From Aspidapion aeneum (Eukaryota; Arthropoda; Insecta; Coleoptera; Brentidae), in the NCBI GenBank assembly GCA_963576565.1, contig OY755044.1, forward strand, positions 40,569,235-40,633,234: DNA of 64,000 nt. Direction: 5' to 3'. The first letter of the stretch is position 1; each line of letters begins with the position of its first letter. Below, piece by piece: positions 1-12,514 of the stretch. The notes under the pieces are model-generated. The model worked only from the letters and a program-made list of their open reading frames with translations, made no database searches and was not told the origin of the DNA. A program made the position numbers and the translations under genes.

Positions 1-1256
1 TTGCTAGCTCTTCCATCTTTTTTCTGTTAGTTTTACCAAGGTACTGTTAATGTGAGTTATGACCAGTCTCACTGAGATTGGCACTGTATTGTCAACTTGG
101 TTACCATCTTTAAACACACCTGCTTTGCCTACTCTATCAGTCGACTAAATTCCTTTTATGGACTTCGAACAAGGTTAGAGATAGTGCTGCAGGAGGTCAG
201 CGCCTTGACTGCCCGCATATTGATAGACCTTGGCATTGTGGGATCAACGCGTAGGTTAAGGATATTGATTGCTTCCAGCTCCAGCATAGCAAATTTCTCT
301 GTCTGGAAGGTGGTGCAGTAATTAGGGAGCTTGTGTAGGTTCGGGGGAAGCGTGCTAAGAAGGTGGAAGTTGTCAAATTTGACACCATATATCTTGAAAA
401 CAAAACACAAAAGTGTTTAGATCTAATGTTGCACTTAGATATTTATTATTTTTTGTTGCTTTGTTCATCTTGTATAAAGTGTATTAAAAGTTTATATTAA
501 GAAATTATTTCCAAATAAAAATTGGAAACGCATTAAAATTAAATTTAGACGGAATTACTGACCGCAATGACGCCGCTTCTCGTCAAAATAAAAATTTATG
601 ATAATATTATTAATGAGGCGTAAACTCTCTTATCAATATTTAAATTTGCGCATTTGCTGTGTGATGTTGAAACAACTTCCTTATACAATTAAAATTTCAA
701 TATATAATTAAAAACAACGAATATACTAAGCTCACACTATTGCTTATTTTTAGCCATATATTTTTAACCATACCTGGGTATGGAAGACTACAGGGATCGT
801 CAAAAGTGTTCACTTAAAATAAGCTATTTAAGTCAAAAAAATACCCTAACTACCAAATTTGTCTGTCTGTCACAAGGAGGATTGCAACTGCGGTTTTCAA
901 GTAGATTAATTATTATATTTTTAACAAACTTTGTTCGTACCTACGTTAGCAGTCGCAGTTTCTGCGATATAAAAAAAATGTTTAAAAAATCATATTAGCA
1001 GTTTTCCACATTGAACAACTAGGTGTTAAGCAAACTACACACGTACCACTATCAAGGAGCAATTTAGCGTTCCTGCATGTCGTAGACAACAGCGTTTGCC
1101 GATATATTTTACCTACAGGGACGCTAAATTGCCTCTGTAAATAGACCGTTTTATGCTTATAGATTAACACGTTTTATGCGTGCATGATTGGCGCCATTTT
1201 TTTTTACACTTTGGCACGTTCTCTACATTACAAATACAACAATATATGTTTTGTAA
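1..1256. other. AT-rich DNA, no supported gene
   Basis: Short open frames on both strands near 97-410 overlap each other and show no motif I recognise. A small inverted repeat, about 1060-1082 against 1113-1137, carries the shared core GCAATTTAGCGT. I see nothing else in this stretch beyond AT-rich sequence. Confidence 0.5.
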
Positions 1257-1264
1257 CTCCGGAC

Positions 1265-1808
1265 TAGTGTTGTAAAATTTCCAGAAATATATTTTCGGAA
1301 ATATTTCCTGAAACATTGGAAATATATGGAAATATTGAAAATATATGAAATATTAAAAGAATAAGAAAAAGATAATATTTATTTATAAAAATTATAAATA
1401 ACAAAACACCGGAAAAGGCAGAAGGCTCATACATGAACAGAAATCAGGAGTTATTTTTCAAACAAATAAACAGAAATAAGGTCAAATTTGTACAAAAAAA
1501 TCTGATTCTTGACACACTACACTATTCACTAGTCGAGCAAGAGGCATATCTTCATCGCTGTCATCAGCATCACACTCAATGACATCGTCTTGGCAGTCTA
1601 CTTCCTCAAAATCTTCGGTATCGGAAATAAAAATTGTCCTATAGTAAGTTTAATGCTAATAAGGTTACAAAATATCAAGGATAATATTTTTTTAAATATT
1701 TCCAATATTCCCAATATTTCCAATATTTCCGAGACACGTTCGGAAATTTCCAATATTTCCATTTCCATGGACATATTTCCAACGGAAATATTACCATTTA
1801 CATCACTA
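1265..1808. mobile_element. hAT-type non-autonomous element, 544 bp
   Basis: Perfect 8-bp target duplications CTCCGGAC lie at 1257-1264 and 1809-1816. The termini are imperfect inverted repeats: the left begins TAGTGTTGTAAA and the right ends TTTACATCACTA. Eight-bp target duplications with short terminal repeats are typical of the hAT superfamily. Both sub-terminal zones are full of the self-similar word GGAAATATT in either orientation, perhaps transposase binding sites (inference). The minus strand around 1500-1625 reads as a short acidic open stretch (many D and E, then MPLARLVNSVV) ending in a stop. This could be the remnant of a transposase C-terminal tail, but that is weak. Confidence 0.75.
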
Positions 1809-1816
1809 CTCCGGAC

Positions 1817-2330
1817 ACAACTACATATGCTTCCATGGCGTTGATTCAAATAGGATCAACCACACACAAAAAAAACTGAAAAAACAAAACAAAAAATATG
1901 AAATTGATTATTCCGTGATTGAATGCTTAATTAAATTTTCGGTAGGCATGGAGTCCGATTTTTTTCTTTTTTCACCCATAACAAGTCACCAAAGCTCTCG
2001 CACTATAATATAGTATTAGTATAAACATGTGCTTAAACTAAAAAATAAGAATTCTAATGATTTAAACGTTCAAAAATATGTGATTACTCAAATGAAAAAA
2101 AAATTAGTCGTAAATATACGTAAGTAGATACATATTTAATAAATATTTATTATCCAACTTAGAAGGTAATTAAAAAAACTTGAAATAAATCCAGACGAAA
2201 ATCATACAGGAACTGTGACTGGCCAAGCTTGAAAAATAAAAATTAAAAAAGTTTCTCTTTATGCGATTAACTGATCTCTAGAGTATACAAAATTATAAAC
2301 GGAGTTTATGCAAGTTTTTCTATAGGTACA
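1817..2330. other. AT-rich spacer, no gene seen
   Basis: This stretch lies between the hAT-type element and the first foldback element. It is mostly A/T with homopolymer runs. No coding frame, RNA gene or repeat boundary could be supported. Confidence 0.4.
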
Positions 2331-2891
2331 CAGGGTGTTTTGTGTAGAAGGTAACACAGGGTATTTTTGGTGCAAATTTGTAAAAACGCTCCAACGCCGA
2401 CTTTGTTTGCGAGGGAGGATACTTTTAGGATATCTTGAAATTTTTGTAGCATAAACAACCTTCAAAGAGGAAACTTAACCCCTATATTTATTTTGAATAC
2501 AGAAAGTGCTTCGAGTGAAACCTTGTTGTAAAGTTTCCTTGAATGTCTTTACAACCGTATAAAAATTTCGAGAATCCATAGATTCGTATTTGAGATACTT
2601 GCAAACAAATTTCTTTGGTGCGATATAAAATAAGTTTTAAAAAATGTTTATCTCTTAAAAACGAACTAGATAGATTTTTAAAATGTTTATACAGTTGTAT
2701 GTAAAGACATTCAAGAAACCTTCAAAACAAGTCTACCCCTATTCAAAATATAGGGGTAAAGGTTACCTCTCAAAATTTCAAGATAGGCCAAAAGTGTTCC
2801 CCTCGAAACCAAAACCAAAGTGTCCGAGCGTTTTTACATATTTGCAGGAAAGATACCCAAAAACACCCGTTGCATTTTAATTGAGCACCCT
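2331..2891. mobile_element. Foldback element, CAGGGTG-end family, copy 1
   Basis: The stretch begins CAGGGTGTTTTGTGTAGAAGG and ends with CACCCTG, followed by TA. The two halves are long imperfect inverted repeats: phrases such as 'tcttgaaatttttgtag' and 'aaaacgctc' on the left recur reverse-complemented on the right, near 2770-2850. The same phrases occur in the elements at 10467-11135 and 61967-62540, so this is a dispersed family. It has no coding capacity. The TA flank suggests a Tc1/mariner-like target (inference). Confidence 0.7.
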
Positions 2892-4171
2892 GTATGTTTA
2901 CACATCAAGGATTCTTACTCAAATATTGGATAATTTTGCCAAAGTTAAAAAATTTTAAAAACCTGTAAAGTTCTATGTACTTTTGCGAAAAAATGTACGA
3001 AAAATATTGTCTTCAAGGTCTTTTGGATCCTTGCGCGAAATATAAAACTAAATTAATAAAGCTAAAAGCATTTTACAAGTTCTTTGCTTATTAGCTGCAA
3101 ATAAAGTTTATCATACTTCTTTATGTTCAATTTAGCTGTCATTTGCAGCCGTAATAGCCAGGTTTAGAAAAACATTTCCAAACTAGGATGAACCTTTAAT
3201 TTTAAAATTTGTATTGGAGAACTTGGCTTTACTTTTATCTCAATTCTTTTTACGGAATAACATTTTTGCATACTTGGCTTTTTTTTACATAAAATATGTT
3301 TGTTATGATTTCACTCCTTTTTTAAAGGATTTGGGTAATATTTAAGTTTTAAAGTAGTAAAATATGCGGAATACTGTTCAAAACTTTTGCAATGCCTTAT
3401 TAAACATTTCGAGTTTTTTTAATTTTTTTCCTATGGTTTCTATCAGCCGTCTAAAGCTCAGGTTTCTAGCGTTCCTGGAATGGTTTTATCATAGTTCCCA
3501 TCAGTCAAAACTTAGCTCTCTAGCGTTTCTGGAAGTGGTCCCCTACATTTATAGGGAAGGGAATTTTTTTGTATAGTTTTATTATAGTTCTTATCGCCCT
3601 TCCCATGCTTAGCTCTCTAGGGTTTCTGGAAGTGTACATTTATAGGGGAGGGAAGCCAATTGAAATGTTGGGGTTTTTAAATTTTTTTCTATACTTTTAT
3701 CAAACTTATTATCAGTCTGCCAAAGCTTAACTTTTATGATTTTTTCCATAATTTCTATCAGTCTGCCAAATTTCAGCTTTGTAACATGTCTGGAAGTACA
3801 GAGAATTTTCCTGATAATTTCAAAAAAATCGGTCCGGCGATTTAGGAGCTATTATCATGCATCGTACGCACAGGTAGACACCACGTGATTGTTTGTTATG
3901 TAAAGATAATTTAATTATATTAAATTTTTTAAATTTTTTTAGCCAGTACACCACTGGAATCTTAGGTTACACCTCGTGCCAAGCACCAACCGACCTGGCA
4001 CCTGGGAGACTTAACTATTTGTTTCAAGGAAGTATCATTAGATTCACTTTTAAACAACATTTAAATTAACGAACAATGACACCACTTAACAAATAAACGA
4101 TTTCGTTGATGGGGTCCATACAAAAAATAATTTGAGTTTTGTCTGTTTTTACTTTTTTTGTCCGGCTCTGC
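2892..4171. other. AT-rich DNA with a degenerate tandem repeat
   Basis: No gene is seen. Between about 3420 and 3830, phrases such as 'tctagcgtttctggaagtg' and 'atcagtctgccaaa' recur several times at roughly 60-100 bp spacing, indicating a decayed tandem array. It ends at 3815-3880 in a phrase, 'aaaaaatcggtccggcgatt', of the type seen beside microsatellites in insect Helitron-like elements. That last link is only a resemblance. Confidence 0.35.
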
Positions 4172-4173
4172 TA

Positions 4174-4234
4174 GAGTCCCTGTATGTTGACATATTTGGA
4201 TAATATATCCAAATATGTCAACATACTGGGACTC
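4174..4234. mobile_element. 61-bp palindromic mini-element, copy 1
   Basis: Almost the whole 61 bp is one palindrome: it starts GAGTCCCTGTATGTTGACAT and ends with the reverse complement, apart from one unmatched position near the right end. TA lies directly on both sides (4172-4173 and 4235-4236), as for elements that duplicate a TA target. A 63-bp relative lies at 44488-44550, also flanked by TA. It contains no internal sequence beyond the arms. Confidence 0.75.
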
Positions 4235-4264
4235 TAGGCTCTGCAAGGTCTTTTATGGTGTTGT

Positions 4265-4842
4265 CCAAGGTCTGTGGAGGACAGGTTGCCTGGTGGTAAC
4301 TCTATGGTCGAAGCGGCGTGAGAGGTGACAGTGCGTCATTTTGAGTGCCACGATTTGATTAGAGCGCTTTGTTTACATGTGTTTATAAGTATTTTTAATC
4401 TTCGATGAATTATTTTTTACATTTGTCGTGTTTTTTCGGACTATATTTATTTAAAAACTGTAAATACTTGTTCTAGTTTACTTATACTTTCTACTTGTGG
4501 TTATTTTAACAAAGTAAAAGCTTCCCAAGAGATTGTGCCTTTGGGATATTTCATATAAGTTAAGTTTCATATTTGAGTTAGTTGATGTATATTATGAAAA
4601 TTGTTATTAGAGACACTTTAGGAAAAATAACAAAACATATGTACATTTAAATCAACAAAGGAACACAAGAAACTTGAAGAGTTCCTACTATCATAAACTT
4701 TATATTATTAGTTTATGCTACTATATTAGGTAAATGCTTTTTATTTAAATGTGCACTCCGGGTGACATCATTTTCCGCGCTTCAACAACTGGCTCTGATT
4801 GGTCAGAAAGTTACCGAGTAACCTGTCCTCTACAGACCTTGG
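4265..4842. mobile_element. Inverted-repeat DNA element, about 578 bp
   Basis: The left end CCAAGGTCTGTGGAGGACAG matches the reverse complement of the right end (…CTGTCCTCTACAGACCTTGG) with one mismatch over 20 bp. Similarity then weakens. The interior is AT-rich without an open frame, so this is a non-autonomous element. A target duplication was not clear. Confidence 0.6.
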
Positions 4843-5029
4843 GTTTTGTCAAAATAAGTTTTTAATACCTATAACCTATAAATATGTTTGGTTGTTTTTT
4901 TCCTTAATAAGCGTTCTTGTTATTATGAATATCTTTGTGTCTGTCAGTTAGTACGACAATAGCACATTAGTAGTAGCAGTAGCGGTGTTACGTAGGTCCG
5001 GCAAGTAGACTAGAGTATGCGCTTTTTTG

Positions 5030-5560
5030 CCATGCCATGCATGGTCTATCCATTAACCCACTCTCTGCACTTCCCTTCGTTGTCCAAGCAGCTCATTCGG
5101 CCTTCATATAATATTATATATAAAGGCCTCTTTATAAAGTCCAGTATGTCACCCCTTTTGAGCAAGTGCAGCTCTTCCTCGATCAGGGTTGGTGCCCTAG
5201 GACCTGTTGTCTCATCCTTTGCGTAGACCTCACATTCTGCCACGAAGTGCACATCAACACACGTCCTCCTTTTTCTGTCCACAGACTGGGCAGGTAAGAT
5301 CGTTCTCGACTCCTATATGTGTGCCTCCTCAACCGGTTATTTCCAGTTAACATACCTATCACCAAAACACAGTCTTTTCATGCCCCGCCCAGCTACCATT
5401 TGAATACTTTTGCTCGGTCCACGAGTTCCTTGGTCCGCCTGCAACCAGTTCCTGTTTTCCGGGAGTCTGTTAGTGTCCCTGTAGGCCAGAAGTGGTTCCA
5501 GACCTACATAGTCGGTTCCTGCCGCTCAAGCTCATCTACTTTTTTGTTGCCTGGTACACA
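5030..5560 (-). pseudogene. Decayed LINE ORF2 3' end (RNase H to zinc-finger region)
   Basis: Read on the minus strand across several frames, this stretch gives a VPGNKKVDELERQ-like piece (end of an RNase H domain), then VLVIGMLTGNN.LRRHTYR, then a CPVCGQKKED zinc-ligand motif, then HFVAECEVYAKDE. That order matches the C-terminal part of ORF2 in LINEs that carry RNase H (R1/I/Jockey-type). Frameshifts and stops separate the pieces, so it is a relic. The upstream RT and endonuclease are not here. Confidence 0.55.
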
Positions 5561-8500
5561 TTAACTGCAACACCGATTTTCGTAAAGTTTTAACAACCAC
5601 AGGTATAGTCCCCAAAGCAACCAACAAATAACAAAAATACTTGTAAGTACTTTATATTTTATATTAGTGTCCCTAAATAATATGAGTTTAGTCGATAAAG
5701 TTTGTTCTTTTGGTTAGCAATTCAACAAAAATTGCTAATTAAACAAATGGCTAGACCCCACCATGTGTGCATGCTAAAATAAATTTTCCCAAAAAAGATC
5801 GATTTATAGGTCGGAATTTGGTATAGGCAGGTCCAAGTGCCCTTCAGTGGTATTTCGTTGTATTTTGAAGAAGCAACGGCAAATTTATATGCAAGCGATA
5901 AATCATAAGAAATAAGTACTTTTTAATTTTTGCCGCTATTTAATATTGTTTACAAGCCAAGTTTTTCAGAAGAACTTGATTATTTTATTAATCAGCTTTT
6001 TCGGTTTTGCATTCACTAAATTTTTGAGAAATGTTTTAACAGAGCTGCATATTTGTTGAAAAGCTAAATTAAACAAGATAATATGTTACTGTTTGGGCTT
6101 ATTATTCTTGTAAATGTTTGTTTTGAATCTGCTCAAATTATTTCCGAAAAGTCTGCAGGAAAAATGTTTATATTTATTTAGAAGAACAAAAACAAAACTC
6201 TTGCTTTCCAAACTGTAACCTGATATAGTTACATATATATACAAATTACAAATTTTAGCTAAAAGGGTACTTTTAGTCCCTATTTTTAAAACCTAAAGGG
6301 TTACGTAAATTTTTTCTCTAGGTATTCAAAAAAAATATATTTCCTGGTTTTAATCGGCGAAGTTTCCTCTCCAATAAGTTGGCGGATGGATATTTCTTCC
6401 GTTTATAGTGGAGGTAACAACAATTCTTAACCAAAATACCGCAAAAGAATAAAGAACCAAATTATCAATAGCCTTGTAATTCTTCGTGCCACGTACCAAT
6501 TTTTTTTTAAATAGATTCTTAAGTGCATTGTGACCTAAAGTGTATGTAAGTACAACATAGGTACACCAAGCTAACAATATAATTTCATTTTAATTTATAA
6601 ACCATTTGGCTTACCTCATTCTTTTATACGTATATATTATGGTAATTTGTTATAAAAAAAATTATACTTGTAAGCGCGCAGTTTATATGGAAGATCATCT
6701 AGGTATATGAATATTTCATTTTTATTAGAGTGTATCTGCATTATTTTAACCAAGCCAAAGCAATCATAGCTTGCTAAGGAAGCAATAGCAAATTTTCAAG
6801 TGCGTATGCGTATGTTTTGGCACGTAGACACACAGCTGCTGTGCGGTGGATGCCATATTTGTTGTTTATTAACATTTTGCGGTGTTTTGCGATTGTCGTC
6901 TAAAGCTGTGTTTTTTTTGTGAAAATTGGAAATAATTCACTTAAAACTTGTTCGGTTTGTGGAAAAATATCCGGGAAAAGTAAGGGAGTGCCATTTCGTA
7001 GGCAAGCACTTGTGTTTTTCTTTATAGTTTGTTAATAAAGTTAGGAGTTGTTTATAGATGCCATTAAACACTCTTCATGGTGTCCACAAATCTGCAGAGT
7101 TTTTTTTTATTAAAAAAAAGTACAAACTTAATCCGCAATTTAACACATTTTCACCAGATGAACTAGTTTTTAGAAAAAAAAAATAATAGACATAACCTTA
7201 AATTTTTGACAAATTGTCAAATAATGTAGTCACGTAGCGGAGGATGTTCGAAAACCACCAAAACTGATGCATAATAACCGAAATTCTGTCTACCCGAGAA
7301 AGGAACACTAAGAATTAATGGGGGTCCTGGCTTCAAGCATCGCCTGTAAGAATGCATAGGTATGCCCCGTATTTATGGTATTTGTTGTAACCCATACCTG
7401 TATTCAAGAAAATAAATAAAGAGTTTGCTTGATTCACTGACTTTGAAACTTCTTTCGATCGCGAAAGATTTACAAGGTTCCAAACCTGGATTTGGATGAG
7501 AAATGTAGTAAAGGCACGCTGCACAGAAGTTACAAAATTTCTCTTTCTAACTTATACAGAAAAAGAATTGGCATATCAAATCAAGGCCAATAGCATCGGC
7601 TCAAAACAAAAACTGCTCATATATGCACCAAAATAATATCTGCTTCAAAAGAGAATAATTTTTTTGTTTACATTTACTAATGGCAATCCATCCTCAAGAT
7701 ACATTTGATGAACTCCAAGAAAATCATATTGGCTTATTTCTAGAAAAACTTATTTGAATCAAGACATTTTGATTCTCCTTTCAAGACAATTAATTCTTTA
7801 TACCTATCTGTTGGATCGAATTTCTTTTTCAAGAAAATTCGGGGATCTTTTCTTAATTTGAGACCAGATGCCAGATTAATTTTTGTAATTTGAGAAAAAT
7901 ACTTGATTTTATTTAAGAAAATAAATGTCTTGTTTGTCAAAAATTTTTGTTTTGATTTGAGAAAATAAATGTCTTGTTTATAAAAATTATAGTTTCTATT
8001 TGAGAAAATAAATGTCTTGTTTGTAAAAATTCTTGTCGAAAAAAGTAATATAGTAAAAAGTTCTTCAACATAGTTTATTATATTTTTAGTTTGAATAATT
8101 CTTTGTTTAATTATTTTTAAATTTAAGAATATATTTTCTACAGGAAAATCAACGGCTATCGACGGGGAGTGTTGGCTTAGATTTATTTAACATACATGGT
8201 TAAAACAAAAAACAATTTATTTGCTCAGGTGTGTAGTACATCGGAATGTGCTTCTAATATTTCAAGTTCTCTGAAAAAAAGGAGTGGGATTGCCGCACCC
8301 TCCCTGGAAACACCACTGTCTTTTATTAAAATTTTCTATCTAAATAAAGGTACTGAATTTAAACAAAACCCTTAAATAAACCCTGATAAACTCGCTATGA
8401 TCAATGAATATTAGTTATTCAAAAAAAGAGTTATAACAGCAATATTGAACTTGATCAGGATCCAAAACATAAAATAATTTAAATCACGTTGTTTTTTATA

Positions 8501-8896
8501 TTTAAATCGACGAGAAAAGCACAGCGTAAAACGTAAACAAACCGTCGAAGACTGCCTGTCACGTCATCGGTATCTTCTGCCTGCGCGAAACCTGGCGAAT
8601 GTACGTCTTATGAGATTGGGCAGTCCTGTCTATTTACAGTTCTTGTGCTTTGCCTATGCTAGTCTTTTAAGAATAATTCAGTGAAAGAACATTTCAGTGA
8701 TTCATCGTTTCTCAGTTTTAAATGAATGGACTATAGGCTGCCAGTAGTCACGTCTAAACATAAAAATGGACGCCCAAGAAATCTGAACCAGAGCGTGCTG
8801 AAACCTGATAATGAAATTTACGAATCTGTTAAACTTTAATTGAAATATACAGAGAAAGAAACAATCTTCTACAACTTTTGTGAAGGTAGACATTTT
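5561..8896. other. AT-rich DNA, no gene; short tandem repeat inside
   Basis: No protein-coding or RNA gene could be supported over this long stretch. A ~44-bp unit carrying AAATAAATGTCTTGTTT is repeated three times near 7919, 7963 and 8006. Elsewhere there are only short, unmatched open frames. Confidence 0.4.
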
Positions 8897-9812
8897 CACC
8901 AGTATTTACTAAGACCTTAGGACTTAGCATTGTAGACCGGCTTTAAGTATCAAGTCTATAGTCTTGATACCTACCGGTTTAAGTGTATTTTTTTAATACT
9001 CACAGGTCAAATAACTGCAAAGATTTGGTTCACCCTAAAGTGCAATATGATAGTAAGCATTTCTCAGTGAGTTTCATCTCATATAAATTCAAATTAACTT
9101 TAGAAATAAAGAAAAACCACAAAAAAATGTTGTAACCAAATGTCATTTTTTGGAAACTTAGTCCGTGCAGTCGTAGGATTCCCGTTAAAAATAGTCTCAA
9201 ATTGTAGTACCATCCCTGAGGGGTGGTTTAAAGTTCGAAAAACAATAGAAATAATCCATGATTGACAAAAAAACTTACATAAAAAAATATTCAAAGCTAA
9301 ATAATACATAAATAACTTAAAACTATATCTTTAGATGCATTACCGTATTAAATTTAAATACGTATCAATATTTAAATACTGTAAAAAGCACAAGATATCC
9401 TAGAATTCCTTTTCAATTACTCATTCACTAAAACCACGGATGCTAAAACAATCGACCATCGATTTAATCGTCGCTAACTTGTCTAAAAAATTAACAAAAT
9501 ATACCGGACAGCTGACACTGACTTACACCGTTTTTATTCGATATTTCCTAGTGACATTTGGAGGTTTAAATGTGGCTACCATTGTTAAACCAAAATATTT
9601 GATTATTTTTATTTATTTATAACCTTTGTGTGGAAATAATGTCTTTGTTACAACGAAAAAAGATGACCCATATCCCAAGGTATTTTTGAACAATTTATAT
9701 TAAAAACTATTGCATTCACAGGAAAAATAAGTTAAACCTTCAACCAAAATGTAGACTTTTAAACCTAGGATTGTAGCACTTAGCACTGTAGGCCTTTTAG
9801 TAAATACTGGTG
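8897..9812. mobile_element. Inverted-repeat element, about 916 bp
   Basis: The left terminus CACCAGTATTTACTAA is exactly reverse-complemented at the right terminus (TTAGTAAATACTGGTG, ending at 9812). Next to both ends is a variant of CTTAGCAYTGTAG. The interior holds no supported gene. The target duplication is unclear because both flanks are T/A-rich, and the superfamily is not assigned. Confidence 0.6.
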
Positions 9813-10466
9813 TTTAAATAAGTTGAAGATACACCTTTATATAATGGTGTTCAGCATCAAACACCTCATACTTAGCTTGAGGTCTTAAATTAACCTTGAC
9901 AGACAAACAATAAGACATGCAGCATACGTGAAGATCAGGTTAGATAATTGCCAGTTATTGATCATTTCTAGTGTTTAAAAAATTCCTGCTCATAATTTTC
10001 AATAAGCAAAAAACCTGCTAGTCTAATATAAGACAGATTGTTCAACAAACAATACAAGTACGAAAACATACAACTCGATTTTTTTAAAGTTTGTTTGCGA
10101 ATGTCCCGGATCTGGGGGCCTATTCTCAAAAGAGATTTGTAGGTAAAGCAAGTGAAACTCTAAAATTTGATATCTTAGGTAACAAAATTAAAAGGTATAA
10201 AATTGTATCATTTAAAAATCAAAAAGTAAATGAATAAATAATAATTAAAAAAAAGAGAAGATCAATATTAAAAAAATGAGTAAATTAATAACCACAAACG
10301 AAGCAGCACATATTTGTGGTACCTACTCATTAAAATACAATAGAGACATTTCTTTAAAACAAAAAATTAAACGGTTACAGCTATAACTTGACCTATATTT
10401 ATAATCAAGGAATAAAATTGAAACCTGAGTTTAAAATTTTACAAAATATAAAATGTTTTACTTATA
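9813..10466. other. AT-rich spacer, no gene seen
   Basis: Mostly A/T sequence between two inverted-repeat elements. I see no supported feature. Confidence 0.4.
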
Positions 10467-11135
10467 CAGGGTGTTCCAACTAAAAGGTAACAAACGTGTT
10501 TTTTGGTATTTTTTGTGTGAATTTGGAGAAACGCTCGGACACGTCGATTTTGTTTGCGAAAGGGACACCTTTTGGCTATCTTGAAATTTTTGTAGCACTC
10601 ACCATCTTCGAGGGGTATACTTTACCCCTATATTTTGAATAGGGAAAGTGGGTCTAGTGATACCTTGTTTTGAAGGCCTCTTGAATGTCTTTATAACCGT
10701 GTAAAAATTTCAAAAATCTATCTATTAGTGTTTGAGATATATGCCTTCAAACTTTCAAATTTAACATGGACTGATAAAATAAAAATTTAATCAGAATTTT
10801 ATATTTTTCGGATTTTATTTTTCTTTTATCATTCCATGTAAAATTTGAAAATTTAAAAGCAAATATTTCAAAAACTAATCTATTGATTTTCGAAATTTTT
10901 ACACGGTTTTAAAGGTATTCAAGAGAACTTCAAAAGAAGGTATCACTAGACCCACTTTCCTTATTCAAAATATAGGGGTAATGTATACCCCTCGAAGATG
11001 GTGCGCGCTACAAAAATTTCAAGATAGCCAAAAGGTGTCCCCCTCGCAAACAAAATCGACTTGTCCGAGCGTTTCTCCAAATTCACACAAAAAATACCAA
11101 AAAACACGTCTGTTACCTTTTAGTTGGAACACCCA
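10467..11135. mobile_element. Foldback element, CAGGGTG-end family, copy 2
   Basis: This is the best-preserved copy of the family at 2331-2891. It starts CAGGGTGTTCCAACTAAAAG after TA and ends with the reverse complement, losing the last bases (…TTGGAACACCC). The arms are about 320 bp each with high identity, meeting around 10795-10810, so nearly the whole element is one hairpin. It has no coding capacity. Confidence 0.8.
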
Positions 11136-11301
11136 TATTTAAATATATAATACAGTCAAATTAACTATTTGTTTAAATTTCACTAAAATCTAAAAACCCG
11201 AAATTTTTATTATTTTTTAAAATGACCAACGTAGAAACGCCATTTTATTATAAGCTTTAATTAAACCATTTCCAATAGCTTGACGTCATAACTGTCAACC
11301 A

Positions 11302-12073
11302 TTAAACATAGTCTTGGCCAATTGACTGCTATATTTCAGGCCGAACTCGTAGTCATTAAACTGTGTGCCCGGTGGATGACTGACCACGAATGGACCAACA
11401 GGAAAATAAAAATCTTCTCCGACAGTCAAGTAGCCTTAAGAGCGCTTGATTCCTATACTCATTGGTAGCGCTAAAAATGTGTCATTGGTATGGATACCAG
11501 GGCATTCTGGACAGGAGGGAAATGGGGCCGCAGACAAGCAGCAAGGGAAGCGGCATCTGCCGAATTTTTCTGTCCCGAACCTGCCCTAGGGATATCATAC
11601 AATGCTGCTAAATCAACCATATTAAAATAAATGGAGAATAACTTCCAACAATACGGGATAAATATATCAGAGCCGGCTCACTCTAAAGAGTTCATTAAGG
11701 AACCTTGTAGAAAGAGAGCCAGGAACATCATTGGACTTACCAGACAGGAGATACGCATAGTAACGGATCTTTTTAGGGGTCACTGTCGTCTGAGAGTACC
11801 CATGCACACAATGGGACTAACAGAAGAGACCGAATGTAGAGTCTGTATGGAGGATGACGAAACAGTCAGACATGTACTGTGTGAATGTCCGGCTATTGCA
11901 CGTTTACGTCAGAATACTTTCGGTCAACCTCAGATGGATTCAGAAGAGTGTCTCACCCAAACTGATAGCCGGCATTTTTAGAGGATTAGGCATACAGTGG
12001 TGAGAAACCACTCAAAAGCAAGCCACAATAGGGCCACTGGTGGTCACATAAGAATCATCATCATTATCATCAT
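11302..12073 (+). mobile_element. 5'-truncated LINE tail (RNase H, zinc-finger region, ATC tail)
   Basis: Twelve-bp direct repeats AACTGTCAACCA flank the stretch (11290-11301 and 12074-12085). The sequence opens inside an RNase H domain (FQAELVVIKLCARW, then IFSDSQVALRALDSY). It continues through WIPGHSG-like and NEAAD-like pieces that are now out of frame, and ends in a microsatellite tail of ATC repeats. RNase H plus an ATC-type tail and a clean target duplication point to an I/R1-group LINE that integrated by target-primed reverse transcription and was truncated at its 5' end. An internal deletion near 11465 removes part of RNase H. Confidence 0.75.
11631..11981 (+). pseudogene. LINE ORF2 C-terminal fragment with cysteine motif
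   Basis: A 116-residue open stretch contains RELFRGHCRLR-like sequence (here DLFRGHCRLRVPMHTMG), followed by CRVCMEDDETVRHVLCECPA. This is the C-terminal zinc-binding region (CxxC…H…C) that follows RNase H in several insect LINE families. It lies inside the truncated LINE copy at 11302-12073 and has no start of its own. It ends before the 3' tail and is not expected to be functional. Confidence 0.65.
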
Positions 12074-12360
12074 CAACTGTCAACCAACATACGCAGCTTA
12101 TTTGTGGTTTTCGTTTACTTCGATGTATTATAAAATATTTTTCAAACATTTTTGAGCAATTTTTATCTCACAACTTTTGTGAGAGTTAGGTACTAAAATT
12201 GGTTAAAAACACACCTACTGACCCTGCTGAAAATGTCTTAAATGTCATAGTATTTTTCCTGGAATCTCACACAGAGTTTTAGAAGATTTGAGGAGTCTTG
12301 ATCCATGATATCGAATACATTTTAAAAAATTTAAGATTTTTCGATGTTCTCCTCCATTAT

Positions 12361-12506
12361 CAGTGGCGCGCCCAGAAATATGTCTTGGGGGCCGAGGTCT
12401 CATTATGTCGTATTTTATACTATTTATGAAATATGTAGAAAATATCTAAAAAAATCTTAGGTTTGGGGGGGGGCGGACCCCGAGACCCCCTCTGGGTGCG
12501 CTCATG
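12361..12506. mobile_element. Small hAT-like element, degenerate
   Basis: The left end CAGTGGCGCGCCCAG and right end CTGGGTGCGCTCATG are imperfect inverted repeats. The 8-bp flanks TCCATTAT and TCAAATAT match at six positions. CAGTGGCG ends and 8-bp flanks resemble arthropod hAT-type mini-elements. There is a G-rich block near 12465-12480. Confidence 0.45.
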
Positions 12507-12514
12507 TCAAATAT

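Noticed and set aside
97..410. Overlapping open frames on both strands
   Set aside because: They overlap on opposite strands, have no known motif and no flanking gene signals. I could not prefer either one.
4265..4842. P-element-like termini
   Set aside because: The CCAAGGTCTG ends show no clear 8-bp duplication and no relation to the P-type gene at 61-63 kb.
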